A stretch of 64,000 nt of DNA from Agrostemma githago (Eukaryota > Streptophyta > Magnoliopsida > Caryophyllales > Caryophyllaceae). The stretch covers positions 63,240,266 through 63,304,265 of the forward strand of contig OY288253.1 of NCBI GenBank assembly GCA_958450325.1, read 5' to 3'. Below the pieces are notes generated by a model, which saw only the letters and a list, made by a program, of their open reading frames with translations, had not been told where the DNA came from and did not search any database. This document shows, in pieces, positions 1 through 10,945 of this stretch (position 1 is the first letter of the stretch; every line of letters begins with the position of its first letter). A program made the translations under genes and the position numbers.

Positions 1-708
1 CGTAAGCAGAACGATTGTTATTATTGATTGAAAATTTAGAAAATAGCTCGAAAAGAGCTGCCATCTGATCATTAGTCAGTGGCGGGATAGGTAAGGCGCT
101 CGGGACAGACCCCGAAACACCAGGAGTAACTAAAAGGAGAGGGGTAGTTACAGGAGTGACTCTAGCACCGGACTCACTAGACTCGATCTCAGACTCAGAC
201 TCAGACTCAAACTCGGGCATTTCTCCTTCTCCAGTGATCAGCTTGTAAGTCCTTCATTGACTGTCAGTCCATTTGACAGTCTTCCTCCAGGCTCTCTTTC
301 CCGTCTCGGATCCTACGTCCGAGATTAGCTTAGTTGGGTAAAACCTATTGTTGCGAAGAATAAGATTGACCAGATCCTCTTTTGATGTCGGGGCCGCGAT
401 TTCCTCCCCAAAAATTAGCCCTAAGACGGGCTCAGCGTTGCTTGGATCTTCTGACTGGACGAGGGCGAAGACATCGTCCGGGATGTAGTTACAGTCCTGG
501 GCCAACTGGGTCCCAGGGTGCGTAGCATTGGGTTGGTACAGACCAACCTAGACATCTCGAATACTGGAGTAACAAATTTGATTATATTGGCCCGGTCCAT
601 ATTTCCCGGCTTCATAGTATACCCCAAACCGAATCGAGATCCCCCGTCATTTAGGACTTCAATAATTTTCCCGGCGGGTAGATATGACCTTGAAGTAGCC
701 CCATGCAA
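1..708 (-). pseudogene. Tat polyprotein segment between protease and reverse transcriptase
   Basis: Two overlapping minus-strand frames carry the linker between protease and reverse transcriptase. Frame 708-421 has a block with RFGLGY, reminiscent of the G-patch-like motif in Ogre pol. Frame 505-254 continues with an FYPTKL-containing segment and ends at a TGA near 254. The same frame then reopens at a methionine at 220 and stays open to the left edge, with an acidic ESESESE run. The frame change and the TGA suggest decay, but the segment is incomplete here. Assignment rests on position after the protease and on family resemblance. Confidence 0.6.
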
Positions 709-797
709 ATACCCTAGATTTTGTCACAATTAGCCACAGTCATAGGTGTTGCCTCCAAGGAGATGACACTGTCGTGTAAAGGCAACTTGATTTTCCA

Positions 798-1168
798 CTA
801 TAGGGTGGAGGATACCGCCTTGACTGCGTGGATCCACGGCCTCCCTAGGAGCAGGTTAAAGGAAGAAGTGACATCGATTACTTGAATCTCCAATTCCTTT
901 TCTATAGGGCCTGTTATGATGGTTAGTTTCACGGCTCCGGCTACCGATCTTGGGCTTCCGTCGAAAGCCTGAATTGTTTGAGCGGTTGGAATGTAGTCAG
1001 CCTCAGTAATGCAGAGGGCTTTGGCGGTCCTCAAGGGGAGTACGTTGACCGCCGAATCATCGTCGATTAGGGTCATCGGGAGGTACTTTCCACGGCAGAT
1101 TACCGTGATGTAGAGGGCCATGTTGTGGGTAGCCCCATATGGCAGTAGATCGGCTTCAGAGAAGGTGA
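798..1168 (-). pseudogene. Tat retropepsin-like protease domain
   Basis: Open in one minus-strand frame through FSEADLLPYGATHN to the methionine at 1121, then the retropepsin pattern: active-site region LIDDDSAVNVLPL and the flap/C-terminal motif LLLGRPWIH, which is diagnostic of gypsy proteases. The family normally has Asp-x-Gly-Ser at the active site; here the glycine position reads aspartate (D-D-D-S), so catalytic activity is doubtful. It is joined to the upstream gag only through a one-base frame change near 1170, which suggests one original gag-pro reading frame. Confidence 0.75.
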
Positions 1169-2784
1169 TTAAGGGCCTTCTTCCTTGGCTTTGTCCTTTA
1201 AGTGGGGTAGGACCGTGGCTACCATTTCAGCAGGAGTAGCCATGGAGTCGATCTGGACTTGATCGAGGGCCTTAGTGAGTGCCTCTCGATGTTCCTGTGA
1301 GCTGACCAAGAGTTGCCATATAGAGAGATCAACTCGAGTCCTCCTTAGTTGCTTTACGAGAGCCTTTTCGGTGGTTGGCTCTTCGGGAGCGACTTCCACC
1401 CTGATTGGTTCAGTAATGGTTATTGATGTAGGAGTGTCCCTAAGGTGGTTACTGGCTAAGGCCTTGGACTTAACCTTCTGGATCTCCTCGGGAGTGATGG
1501 GGATAGCTTCCCCTTTGGTGAGATAGACATCGTCCTCATCATCGCACCAGATCCCGTTTATTTGCGGGATAAGGGGAGAAATGAGTTGTGAGCAGTCAAC
1601 TATTTCTCCGAAGAAAATGGCATGGGTAGCTAAGGGATTGTCCTTATTGATGGGCTTACCTCCGGGTAAAAGGATCTTGCCGCTCTCGATTAGATGCTTG
1701 AGCTTCCAACATTTCTCGGTGTCGTGCCCATTGCCCCGATGGTATTGGCAATAGGCCTGGATGTCGTAGGCCTTGGAGCGACGCTCGACCGAGACTTTGG
1801 GCGTTGGGCCTATCGGTTGGATAAGGCCTTTTGACGATAGCCTTTGTAAGGCATGTGTATAGGTAGTACCTATATCGGTGAATACCCGCGGCGTGGTATT
1901 CCTCTTGGACGGGGTATCAAGTAGATTGATCTCGTCGAAAATGCTACGAGTAGCAGCTGTGGTTGTGGGCTTGCTAGTGGATGAGCTTGCCCCTTGATAC
2001 CCTTTGGTAGAGGCCTTAGTAAGGATCTCTAACCTTAAGTCATCCTCGATCCTTGTCCCCATTTCGGTTAAGGTGGCGAAGTTGGGTATGATCGCGTACC
2101 GGAGATGGGCCCGGTAAGAGGGGAGGAGATTCTTCGCGAAGGCCTCCACTAAGACTTTTTCGCTGGGCTTATCGACCAGCTTCACGCTCTCGGCCCTCCA
2201 GCGTTGAAGGTATTTCGTAAATCCCTCCTTGGGCTCCTGGGCCATAACTTCCAAGGTGCGCATCGTGGTTTGGATTTCAGTGTTGTTGGCATAATTCCGA
2301 GCAAATTCCGTCGCCACGTCATCCCAAGTTTGTATTTCTTGGAATCAAGCCTGTAGTACCATGCTTTCAGGTGCTTCTCGAGGGAGGAAGCAAACAGGTG
2401 CTTGAACATAGTTGACTTCACCCCTTTAACAGCCATGAATTCCTTGAAAGCCCAGATATGGAGTACCAGGTCTTCAGTCCCATCGAACATTGGTAGGCCC
2501 GTAAGGTTGAGGTTAGCCGGCAGTTCGTCGGTCAGGGGCGAATAGGCACGGGCATTTTCCGTGTGGATGGTGTTGTTGGTCGACAAATGGACCTGTTCCT
2601 GGAGCTTGCGGACCGCGCCAGCTAATTCAGCTAAAGGCCCAGTAGTCTCAGTCCCACCTTCAGGAGTTCCTTGTTCTACGGCGCTTACACGGGTAATGAG
2701 AGCTATTTGGTCTTCCCTCATTTTCATCATTTGGGTCTCAATTTTAGCCAACGAGGCTGCCAACTGGTCTACGGCTTCTTGCAT
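1169..2784 (-). pseudogene. Tat/Ogre-like gag polyprotein
   Basis: The structural protein of the particle. The N-terminal 200 codons (2784-2182) hold a coiled-coil start (VDQLAASLAKIETQMMKM) and the first half of the retrotransposon gag domain (GLPMFDGTEDLVLHIWAFKE). The second half continues in another frame from 2317 (DVATEFARNYANN, PKEGFTKYLQRWRAES). A single-base indel near 2340 accounts for the change. The C-terminal part has a zinc-knuckle variant YCQYHRGNGHDTEKC with cysteine and histidine spacing typical of Tat/Ogre gag. The ORF ends with TAA next to 1170 and a second frame change leads into the protease. Damaged copy, family assignment good. Confidence 0.8.
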
Positions 2785-3849
2785 TTTCTGGCGTCTGGTT
2801 ACCGGTGGCCTGTCTGTAAGAATACCGCGTAATCAGAAACCGACCCAGATCCTAGAATCAAAACAGTACATCCCGAGCAAGGAAAAGACCAGACGAGAAA
2901 AGGACTCGAGACTAAACACCTAGACGGGTGACTCGTGAGTGATGGGCCTTCCTTAGGATTCGGCTGAGTGGGCCTAGTCCTGTTCGAAAGAAGGTCCACG
3001 TGAGATTTTCCCCAGGCTTTTGGACTCAAATGTGTAAACGGGCCTCCCTTTGTAGGAGTACGTCCTACGTAGGTGGGTCGTGCCTTGACAAGTAAGGCGG
3101 ACTGGGATAGGGAGGAAACCCGTGATGTAAGATCAACGGAGTTTCGACGCTAGAGACTTCGACAACTTATGACAAGACCCGACACTACTAAATACGGGAA
3201 GTAGTAAGAAGAAGAAAGTTTTGTAAAGGGGAATTTGTTTTTTTAGAAAAATCCGAGAAAGTCGGATGGATGGCCCAATTATTTTTTGAAAATCGGAAAA
3301 AATGTTATCGAGTCGTGACTTTTTGAGGGTTCGAAAATTTCGGGCAGGATACCGGCTAGAAATAAGCTATTTTTGAGTAAAATCATAAGTCCTAAATTCG
3401 GGAGCTTTTCGGGTTTTGAAAAATCGATAATTTTGAAAAGGTGCATATTTTGAAATAACGGTTTTTGAAAAATATGACATGTAAATCAAGTAGCATGTAG
3501 TCATGGAAGCAATATATCGACACCATGTATGCTCTTAAACTAAGTCTCGGTTTGTCCGAGTAGGGTCTATACCAACAACGACAGCTTTCTCACAAATCAG
3601 GACGAACTTCCTAAGCAGAATTGAACGTAGAACATGCCATGAGACCCATGCGAGTTCGGCCATAGAAGTCTTTAGTGCACTCATTTAGGAATGCACCGCG
3701 GTATAGTGGGACGTCGGTCACAAGTAACCGGCCCGGGAAAGATTTGGGTTATGCATGAACCATCGAACTAAAATGCGTACATTAATAATCGAACGATTTC
3801 TTTTCGAGTCTCACCCTAGGAACCCTGATGACGAGTGGTACATCAGGAA
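2785..3849 (-). other. Tat untranslated leader, no gene seen
   Basis: About 1 kb between primer-binding site and gag. I see no ORF worth calling and no strong repeat. A long leader is usual for this lineage. Confidence 0.6.
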
Positions 3850-3867
3850 TCCCCAACGGAGTCGCCA
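3850..3867 (-). other. Primer-binding site of the Tat element
   Basis: Minus-strand TGGCGACTCCGTTGGGGA lies three bases inside the LTR end, as expected for a tRNA primer site. It begins with TGG, the complement of the CCA tail. Tat/Ogre elements usually have an arginine-tRNA type site; the tRNA identity was not verified. Confidence 0.75.
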
Positions 3868-4627
3868 AATTGTGGACATGACATATGTCCACCCCGACGC
3901 GGCCACGCACGGGTTTGGGGCGGCGAATAAATCTCATGTGAGATGGATCTCGAATTGAAATTTAAATCGAAGTTGGAGTTGCCACCGAACTTTGTGGGAG
4001 TTCGAGCCCATTCGAACCCACTCTATGTCGTAGTGGGCCGTGCACAGAGTACGGCCCATTTCGATTTCAGAGTTTATGGGGTTCGTCCCTTTGCATTGCG
4101 ATACCGATACCGACATTATTGGTAATCGTGTATTGAATGACTCTTGTTTGCCAACGGTTTCGGACATCCGGAAACCATGGTTCTGAGTAAGGGGCGAGGG
4201 TACGTGTTGGGAAGTTCACAAAGAACACCCAACCCCGCCTGCACTTAGCGGCATTTACTTAGATATCGTTCGTTTTTCATGTACGCGCGTTAGTTTGACG
4301 GTTAAATGATATGCAAACAGTGTTTTGACTAAACATGTGAATTATGTTTGATCTACGTCGTTTAATGCATCTTTGAACTAAGTCGGAGTTGTTTTAGCAT
4401 GTGAGATTCGTTTTAGTACAATAAAACAAAAGAATGCCAAAATAGAAACAAACGAGTTAGTAACGATATAACGGTTTGTAAATAGATTAGAATGATGCAA
4501 AAGATGTGATGCATGATTTTGAAAAGAATAGGACACGTGATGGACTGGACACGTGTTGACCGAAGTCGTAAAAAGTTTTATCGAAGATCGAAATATGTTG
4601 AAGGCTCACGGATTTGTCGTGACAAAG

Positions 4628-4800
4628 GCCACTCGATCGAGTCATGGAGGGACTCGACCGAGTGGACCTCGGGAAAAGCCTTATGCTCGGGTTTTGAGAC
4701 GCCACTCGATCGAGTCATGGAGGGACTCGATCGAGTGGTCCTCAAAAAAAGCTTCTGCCCCGGTTTTTGGGATGCCACTCGATCGAGTGCTCCCTGTACG
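4628..4800. repeat. Cluster of ACTCGATCGAGT palindromes, downstream block
   Basis: Five palindromic copies of ACTCGATCGAGT, one of them ACTCGACCGAGT, mostly in pairs about 15 bases apart. In element sense this lies downstream of the TATA box, in R/U5. Apparent ORFs here are by-products of the repeats. Confidence 0.8.
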
Positions 4801-5553
4801 GACTACTGTCCGGTTTTTATTTTTGAAAAATCGATGTTTCCGTTGAACCGCGTGAAAATATAATATGATTTACATTCGATTCAATTTTCGATACTCATCG
4901 TATTCGATATTTGACTATAGAATCAATATCAAATATTTAGAGTGAATTTTGAAAAAGACGTTTTATAAATCATTTTTGATTGTACTAAGACGAAATAATT
5001 CCTCCACGTTGTAATGTCATAATTAGTCTTTTCGGACCATGTGACCATTACTCGGCTTCAACGGGATTATGCTTAACATGATTTGATAATTGATTCCTTT
5101 AGATCCGATATTCAACTATAGAGTCGAAATCGAATCCTAGGGATGACGCTTTATTGAAAATAGTACGATAATATCGATATTAGGAACGAGAAAAGAAATA
5201 AAAAAAGACGTTTAGACGACCCGTAAATAAAAACGGACGGACGAGAGAAAGAGAAGAAAAGGGAGAAGTCGGGACTTTGTAACACCCTCAACCTACATGC
5301 TAATTTTGACCTCAATCACGGAGTCGTAGTAACGGCGCTTGCGTAGGTGTAACGGGGATATAGGAGGAGTTAAGGTGTTGTGTTTTGACTTGGTTTTCAT
5401 ATGGGATTTCTAGGAAAGATCGGGACGGTATTCCGGTATAGTTTGCCTAAGGTTGTTAGAGATTCGGGTTGATGTCGGGATGTTATGAATGTGTGTCGAA
5501 TGTCGGGAATTCTATGTATGAATTGATGTCTTGAATGAATGTGTAGGAGGGTG

Positions 5554-5562
5554 TATTTATAG
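5554..5562 (-). promoter_or_regulatory. TATA box of the Tat LTR
   Basis: Minus-strand CTATAAATA, about 680 bases from the LTR start. The related LTR at the right edge has TATAAATAG at a similar distance (63897). Confidence 0.65.
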
Positions 5563-5703
5563 GAGAGGTTTCCTGGCTTGGATGGGAAGAAACTCCTGTT
5601 TTAGATAGGAAAAGCTTGCTTAGGATGGAAGAAAACAAGCGGTGCGGACGGAATAGGATTCCGATTTTGAATAGGGAAGGCTCCCGATTTGAGCTGGAAA
5701 AGG

Positions 5704-5815
5704 GGCCACTCGACCGAGTGGTGCATGGTACTCGATCGAGTGACCGGTCTAACCTCGGTTTTGGTGTATTTTTTGAGCTTACTCGATCGAGTGAGCTGGT
5801 CCACTCGATCGAGTA
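5704..5815. repeat. Cluster of ACTCGATCGAGT palindromes, upstream block
   Basis: Four more copies of the same palindrome, about 150-250 bases upstream of the TATA box in element sense, so in the U3 promoter region. Confidence 0.8.
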
Positions 5816-6235
5816 GGCTTAGCCGGGTGGAAAACTCTTTTTAGAGATAGAGTTTTATCTTTAAGGGAGAGTTTTAATTGCTTTGTAGCTGATTTTGTGA
5901 GGTATTTGACTTCAAATCGGATTTCTGAAAGCTGAGTGACAGATATTTCCGTCTCGGAAACGCCTTTGACCGGGGTTTTACCCGGTCGCTAAAAGACGGT
6001 TTTGCCCTTGGTGACGGTTTTGACCCAAATTAGTCTCATTTGACTGGAAACGACCCACTGGGCTTGAATTTGAGGTTAGTTTTGTGAGATTTTTACTCCG
6101 TTAAAAGCTCGCGCCAAATGGTATTGATTCCGAGTCCAAAATCGAGCGTATTAAGTCATGTTTACGTCCGATCATCATCGGGTGTTTTTCGGAAACTGCT
6201 ATAGACACCTGGTGGTCAAAATGTGGGTGTCTACA

Positions 6236-6359
6236 TGTAGTCTCCTCATTTTAGATCTTCATCTTTTGTAATTTGCATTAAAGAATTTTAGAACTAGATC
6301 AAGATTTCTATTTTGATTTATGTTAATTACTCATTTTGGCAATCAAGTTACTATCTTAT
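6236..6359 (+). repeat. Ath1 5' LTR fragment between Tat and Ath2
   Basis: Near-identical to about 28855-28980 of the intact Ath1 3' LTR. Its last five bases (CTTAT) are the target duplication of Ath2. Confidence 0.9.
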
Positions 6360-7871
6360 TGATGGGAAGGATTTTGCCGTCAATCCCTACCAACAAGTAA
6401 AATCAACTAATCCTAACTGGGTAGATAGGACAAGTCGGGTCGAATCCACGGGGACGGTAATGAGGTGTCTAGACTAAGGTCACCCAAATACAAGACTAGG
6501 TTAACAAGCTAAACTAGGCTAAAACAAAGAAGGAGGGAGAAGACTATGACTAAGAGTAAACTAAGTATGACATCTAAAGCTAAATGATTTAACTAACTAG
6601 AGAAACAATGACTAAAAGGATGGAGAAAACAATAGGAAAAGAGTAGGGTTAGGTCGGGTTCATAAGTGTAGTAAGATAGTTGGGTAATCGAGGGTGTAGG
6701 TTTCACCTAGTCACTAAGGTCGGTCCGCGCTCTCGCGTCAAAGACAAACCCAAATACTCATGCAAGATGCTACTCTAAACAAGAGCATTCAATCACCAAT
6801 CAACCAAACAATGAAAAGGAGGAAACAAGCAAGAGAAGTATTTGCAACTACTATTCTAACAAGCATTTCATCAAACACATGGTATGCAAGAATGAGTGAC
6901 TAGCAACAAAGATTCAATCTTTACCCACAATCAACCCTAATCACCCATAATCAACACTTAATCCCCCTACTAACCTCACAATAAGTCTACTCACACATAA
7001 TCCAACTAACACTAATACAAACAAGAGAAATCAACACAAACATCATAACATTCATAATGGAAATGAAACTAGCAAGAACAATAAACAAGAACAAAGATTA
7101 AAACTTGAAAGATAAAAAAAGATTAAAGGAAAAGAGAAGAGGAAGATTATACCAAACTAGTATGAAAGAAAGGTTGGAACTTGTATAATAAGAAAACCCA
7201 AATACAACAACCAAGGTTGTCAATCTTGGTTGGATTCTTCAAGAATTCCAAAAATACAAGGATTAAACTAAGATTAAGGAAAGGATTAAGCTAATCTACA
7301 CTAATCTAACCTAAAGTATGTCTAGGGTTTCATAAGATACTCTAACAATACAAGAGGGGGGGGGGGGTTATATATAGGGTTCCACAAGTGAAGGAAGGCG
7401 GAAAAGCAAACACGGGCTGAACTGGGTCCATCCCGGTCGGGATGAGGGTGGTCCCGATCGGGATGGTCTCATCCCGGTCGGGATGGCCTTCAGAAGCGTA
7501 AGTTTGCTTTCTTACTTCTTCCCGGTCGAGATGGGGTCCTTCCCGACCGGGATGAGTCATGTAGGCTTCAAATATGATACCATAGGTCCCTCCTTGCTCT
7601 TCTTAGGCTTCTTATCGATTCTCGGTGCTCGGGAATGGGTCCCAAGGGCTCGGGATCGAGTCTAAGCTACCGAGTGATCGTCGCTTCTCTTCGTTGGTTC
7701 CAAATATGTCGGAAACGTGTCAGAATCGTTTCATTTCTCCATTATTATCCTTAGGAACCTAAAACAAGCTAGAAGAAGCGTAAGTAGCCTCGAAAACCGC
7801 TCCAAAGAGCGATCCCACAAGAGAAACCGGGACTAAACACAAGGAATAAGCACTACAAAACACACTTATCA
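6360..7871 (-). repeat. Ath2 3' LTR
   Basis: Plus-strand ends TGATGGGAAGG and ACACTTATCA; 1512 bases. It matches 17666-19174 with visible differences, such as an 8-base segment missing near 17780 and a longer G run near 7360. Confidence 0.92.
7368..7560 (-). promoter_or_regulatory. Ath2 3' LTR promoter: TATA box and CCCGGTCGGGATG palindromes
   Basis: In sense direction five palindromic units of the type ATCCCGGTCGGGAT (7560-7420), some with a GATC or ACC centre, precede a TATATATA box at 7376-7368. Confidence 0.65.
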
Positions 7872-7905
7872 ACTCCCCCACACTTAACCCTTACTCGCCC
7901 TCGAG
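7872..7905 (-). other. Ath2 polypurine tract cassette
   Basis: Minus-strand AAGTGTGGGGGAGT directly abuts the 3' LTR. About 15 bases before it is CTCGAGGGCGAGTAA, the same two-part layout as at 9636-9666. Confidence 0.8.
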
Positions 7906-9635
7906 TAAACATGAACTAACTACTAAACTAATAAGAACTAAAATACTAGCCGAGCGAGTATTAGCGCACCCTACGCCCTTTCAACTCACGCGAAAACACT
8001 TAGAGGAAAAGTGTTCTCCGCAAGGCAAGTGAGGTCTTGCGACAAAACTGTGGATACAACCGAACACGAAAACACACAAACAAACAAACAACAAACAAAC
8101 AGACAATCGGTTGCACCCAAAAAGAAACAAATACCGCTTCCCTCAACAAAGCGGTGAAAGAAGCACCAGTTAAGGACTCAAGGTAAGTGACAACGTTCCC
8201 AAGCTAATAACACAAATCGATATGGACAAAAACCCTAATAGTATGACAACAAAGCAATAAAAACGTTGGTAACTTACCTAGTTCCTCCTAACCTTCTAAG
8301 AACGTACTACGGGACGATAGGCGGGATGGAAAAAGGATGAACCACGGAGTTAGTCGACATTGTAGGTAAGTGAAACCCCGCCTCCTTTAGCGATAAGCCA
8401 AGAGGGTCGTCCCATGCTCAAAAATCGCCCAACTAGTCCAAGTAAAAAGGTGGATAATGGTTGCAAAATGAGGGAAGACCGACTATTACCGCTATCATCC
8501 TTCCTAGGGACTCGGTCCTTTGGTAGGCTATTCACGATAACAGTCGGTAAAAGACTTATTTTTGAGGGGTGGGAATTTTTTTGTGAGATGATTTTCTTTG
8601 GCATTTTTCTTTTGGATTGGCTTTTGAGTTGCTATGCCATTTCTTTTTCTTCTTTTGTATTTTGTTTTTGATTTGTTGTGCCTTTTCTTTTTCTTCTTTC
8701 TTTTCTTTCTTTCCTTTTCTTTTTCTCTCTCTTTTTTGACTTGGTTTGCCTTTTTGATATATCTTGTATTGTAGGCATTCAATCATAACCAAGCATAGAA
8801 ACTAAAACAAGTTGCAACTTATTTGAGGAAAATGTGTAGAAGGTAGGGAAATGGGTAAGTCGGGACGGGCCCTTCCCTTCAAACCCACAAAAAGGGAGAA
8901 ACTTGGACTAATCAAAGCAATTTCGAACACGGTCACCTAAGGGACAGGACTCGGCAACCAAGGCCTTTTCACTCCGTGGGTGGTCAAAATGGTCAAAATG
9001 CAAATCCCGTAGTAAATCCCTAGTAGACTAGGTGGACACAAGGTAAAGAACCAACAAAACTATTGATTTAAAGTCATTCTACTAGACTAAAGTCCAAGAC
9101 TCGATTCATACCACTACAAAGGAAAAGTAAACACTTGCGTACTAGCCTCAAAACCGGGTTTTCAAAAACCTTTTCTACACTAGACACAAACTACACAATA
9201 CAAAACAAAGACAAAAGAAAATGAAACGAAACAAGACAAAACAAAACAAAACAAAAGCACAAGGAAATAAACAATCACCACCCTGAATCTTCCAAGCAAG
9301 CAACCACATCAACCACAAACTCTACAAAGCTCCACTCGAGCACACATCATCACAAAATCTTCTCAAAACTCCACAAGAGACAAAGTGGAAAATGGATAAA
9401 ATGATGTTACCGGATGTCTTGAAAGCTCCCCAAAGTTAACGGTGATCAAGCGACCTAAAGGAAAAAGGGGGCAAAACACACACACAAAACACAAAAACAC
9501 AACACAAAGACACAAAAGAAAAAGACACAAAAGAAAATCTTTTTTGTTTTTATGAAATTTTTCAAATTTTTATGAATTTTTAAGATTTTTTGAAAAAAAA
9601 CTACGAAAAATAAAGCTAACTAGACTAGGATATCG
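7906..9635 (-). other. Ath2 3' non-coding tract
   Basis: No credible ORF. It contains a purine-rich stretch in sense direction (8782-8580), which gives lysine-rich false ORFs. Several blocks resemble the corresponding Ath1 tract (26800-28020), for example the GACCACCCA...GGCCTTGGTT segment near 8960-8990. Confidence 0.6.
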
Positions 9636-9666
9636 CTCCCCCACACTTAAACCGAGCAATGTCCTC
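9636..9666 (-). other. Ath2 internal polypurine cassette
   Basis: Minus-strand GAGGACATTG followed by AAGTGTGGGGGAG. It is nearly the same as the true tract at 7872-7905 but about 1.75 kb upstream of it. Confidence 0.65.
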
Positions 9667-9768
9667 ATGCTCGATCGGTAGTGTGTGGAGACACTAAGAG
9701 GAAGAGAAAAAGGGAAAATAAAGCTAAAAATCGAAAATGAAAATGAAGAAAGGGTAGAATGTGTCCGG

Positions 9769-10011
9769 CCGGGGCGTAATCAAGTCACCAAGGGTCGAGA
9801 CAAGAAAAGATATGGATGGGGGAGGAAATAAAAAGAAGAAAATAAAAGGAAATGGGAGGGGAGGACTAGGTGTAATCAAGTCACCTAGCCCGGATTCCGC
9901 CTAAATCCAACAAAATTCAACGAAAAGGAAAGTAAAATTAAAGAAAAAGTGAAAAGACTTGTCAGTTTGGATTTTGAAATGATTCTCGATGTAATCACGT
10001 CATCGAGAATC
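9769..10011 (-). other. Ath2 stem-loop triplet
   Basis: Three stem-loops in minus-strand sense. The first (10011-9981) has an 11-bp perfect stem with arm GATTCTCGATG and loop ACGTGATTA. The second (9888-9866) has a 7-bp stem with arm CTAGGTG and loop ACTTGATTA. The third (9793-9769) has a shorter imperfect stem with arm CCTTGGTG and loop ACTTGATTA. The linkers are C/T-rich in sense direction. Loops are conserved while stem sequences differ; three matching stem-loops occur in Ath1. Confidence 0.75.
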
Positions 10012-10316
10012 GGGAGCAATACTACCAAAGGCCCCGAGGGCCACCATGACACAAAAATGATAAGGGGAAGGGGAACATACAAAGGGAGACAAGCAATAAA
10101 AGACGGAAAAGAAAGGAGTCGCCTTACCAAACGATTAGCAACTCAATTAACTCCATCGTCTCAATGATCGATATCGGCACATTTCTTGTCTTCATCGTTG
10201 TTATTCCTCTTCTTTCTCAATATGGTAGCATGGTTGAAGTACTAGGCTTGAATTGGTGTAAATGAGAAGGGATTTGAGGTGAAACTCGGTGTGTAGTGAA
10301 GAGAAGATGATATGAA
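10012..10316 (-). other. Empty place of the Ath2 second ORF
   Basis: Between the internal promoter-like block and the stem-loops, where Ath1 has its second ORF, only about 300 bases remain. No ORF of note is seen. A short methionine-led frame near 10230 is too short to call. Confidence 0.4.
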
Positions 10317-10575
10317 GGTATATATATGAAGTGTGGGGCCATATGATAGTTGCAAGGGGAGGTAGGGAGGTTGGGAGGGGGTATAAAACGGTTGGGTGGG
10401 CTCAAATGACGAAGAGGAGGCAAAAGGGGGAGCTGGCCACCATCCCGGTCGGGATGAACTTGATCCCGGTCGGGATTGCTCGCAGTAGCTTCTGTTTTCG
10501 AGCCCATTTCATCCCGGTCGGGATGATTTCCTTCCCGGTCGGGATGACTTCCTTCCCGGTCGGGATGACTCTTCT
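10317..10575 (-). promoter_or_regulatory. Ath2 internal promoter-like module
   Basis: Five CCCGGTCGGGATG palindromes (10575-10440) followed in sense direction by a TATATATA box near 10326-10318. Units, spacing and order copy those of the Ath2 LTR (7560-7368). It lies just upstream of where the second ORF would start. Function as a promoter is inferred. Confidence 0.5.
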
Positions 10576-10945
10576 AGCTCTTCAATCCTCTTGATAGCTT
10601 CACCCACAAGGCAACTAACACCTCGGGATCTAAAATCCCGTCCCCAAAAGCTTGTGAAAAGCTCAAAAACCGACTTCCTAGCCCAAGATCCAAGCTTCTA
10701 TCATCAACTACTCCTCTCAAAACTTCATCTTCACTATGAACCTATCAAATGAACTCAGTAAACATCATCAAAATCCCTCCCTCACATCGCTCATCAAAAT
10801 GCCAAATTACAAGAATTCCACAAACTCACAAATCCAAAAATCACACAAATACAACTACAAAAACATAAAGGAGAGGGAAAAGATATATACAACATGACGG
10901 TTCTTGAGGAACTCCGTCAAACCGAGAATGGTGGACTCTCCCTTC
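10576..10945 (-). other. Ath2 intergenic stretch
   Basis: About 370 bases after the gag-like ORF stop. I see no gene or repeat here. Confidence 0.4.

Larger units (their letters stand above)
1..6235 (-). mobile_element. Tat/Ogre-like Ty3/gypsy retrotransposon, 5' part
   Basis: Minus-strand element whose 5' LTR is 3871-6235 and whose body runs off the left edge. Order in its sense direction: LTR, primer-binding site (3867-3850), about 1 kb leader, gag with a C-x2-H-x4-H-x4-C knuckle, retropepsin-like segment, then the acidic linker before the unseen reverse transcriptase. The gag knuckle context and the linker motif RFGLGY are typical of the Tat/Ogre lineage. It is inserted in the 5' LTR of Ath1: sequence from 6236 rightwards matches the other Ath1 LTR from about 28853. 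Frameshifts and an altered protease motif make it a dead copy, at least for gag-pro. Confidence 0.85.
3871..6235 (-). repeat. 5' LTR of the Tat element (about 2.37 kb)
   Basis: In sense direction it begins TGTAGACACCCACATTTTG at 6235 and ends ATGTCCACA at 3871, with TG...CA ends. The first several hundred bases match the LTR that starts at 63315 on the plus strand, which fixes the outer end. It holds two palindrome clusters and a TATA box. The other LTR lies off the left edge. Confidence 0.85.

Noticed and set aside
4487..4863. Several overlapping ORFs with SxxRSS/STRSS repeats on both strands
   Set aside because: They are translations of the ACTCGATCGAGT palindrome cluster in the Tat LTR.
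5278..5400. Possible extra LTR start (TGTAACACCC) inside the Tat LTR
   Set aside because: No matching end or target duplication was found. The text may simply be Tat LTR sequence.
8528..8792. Lysine-rich minus-strand ORFs
   Set aside because: Low-complexity purine text in the non-coding tract of Ath2; no domain or conserved start.
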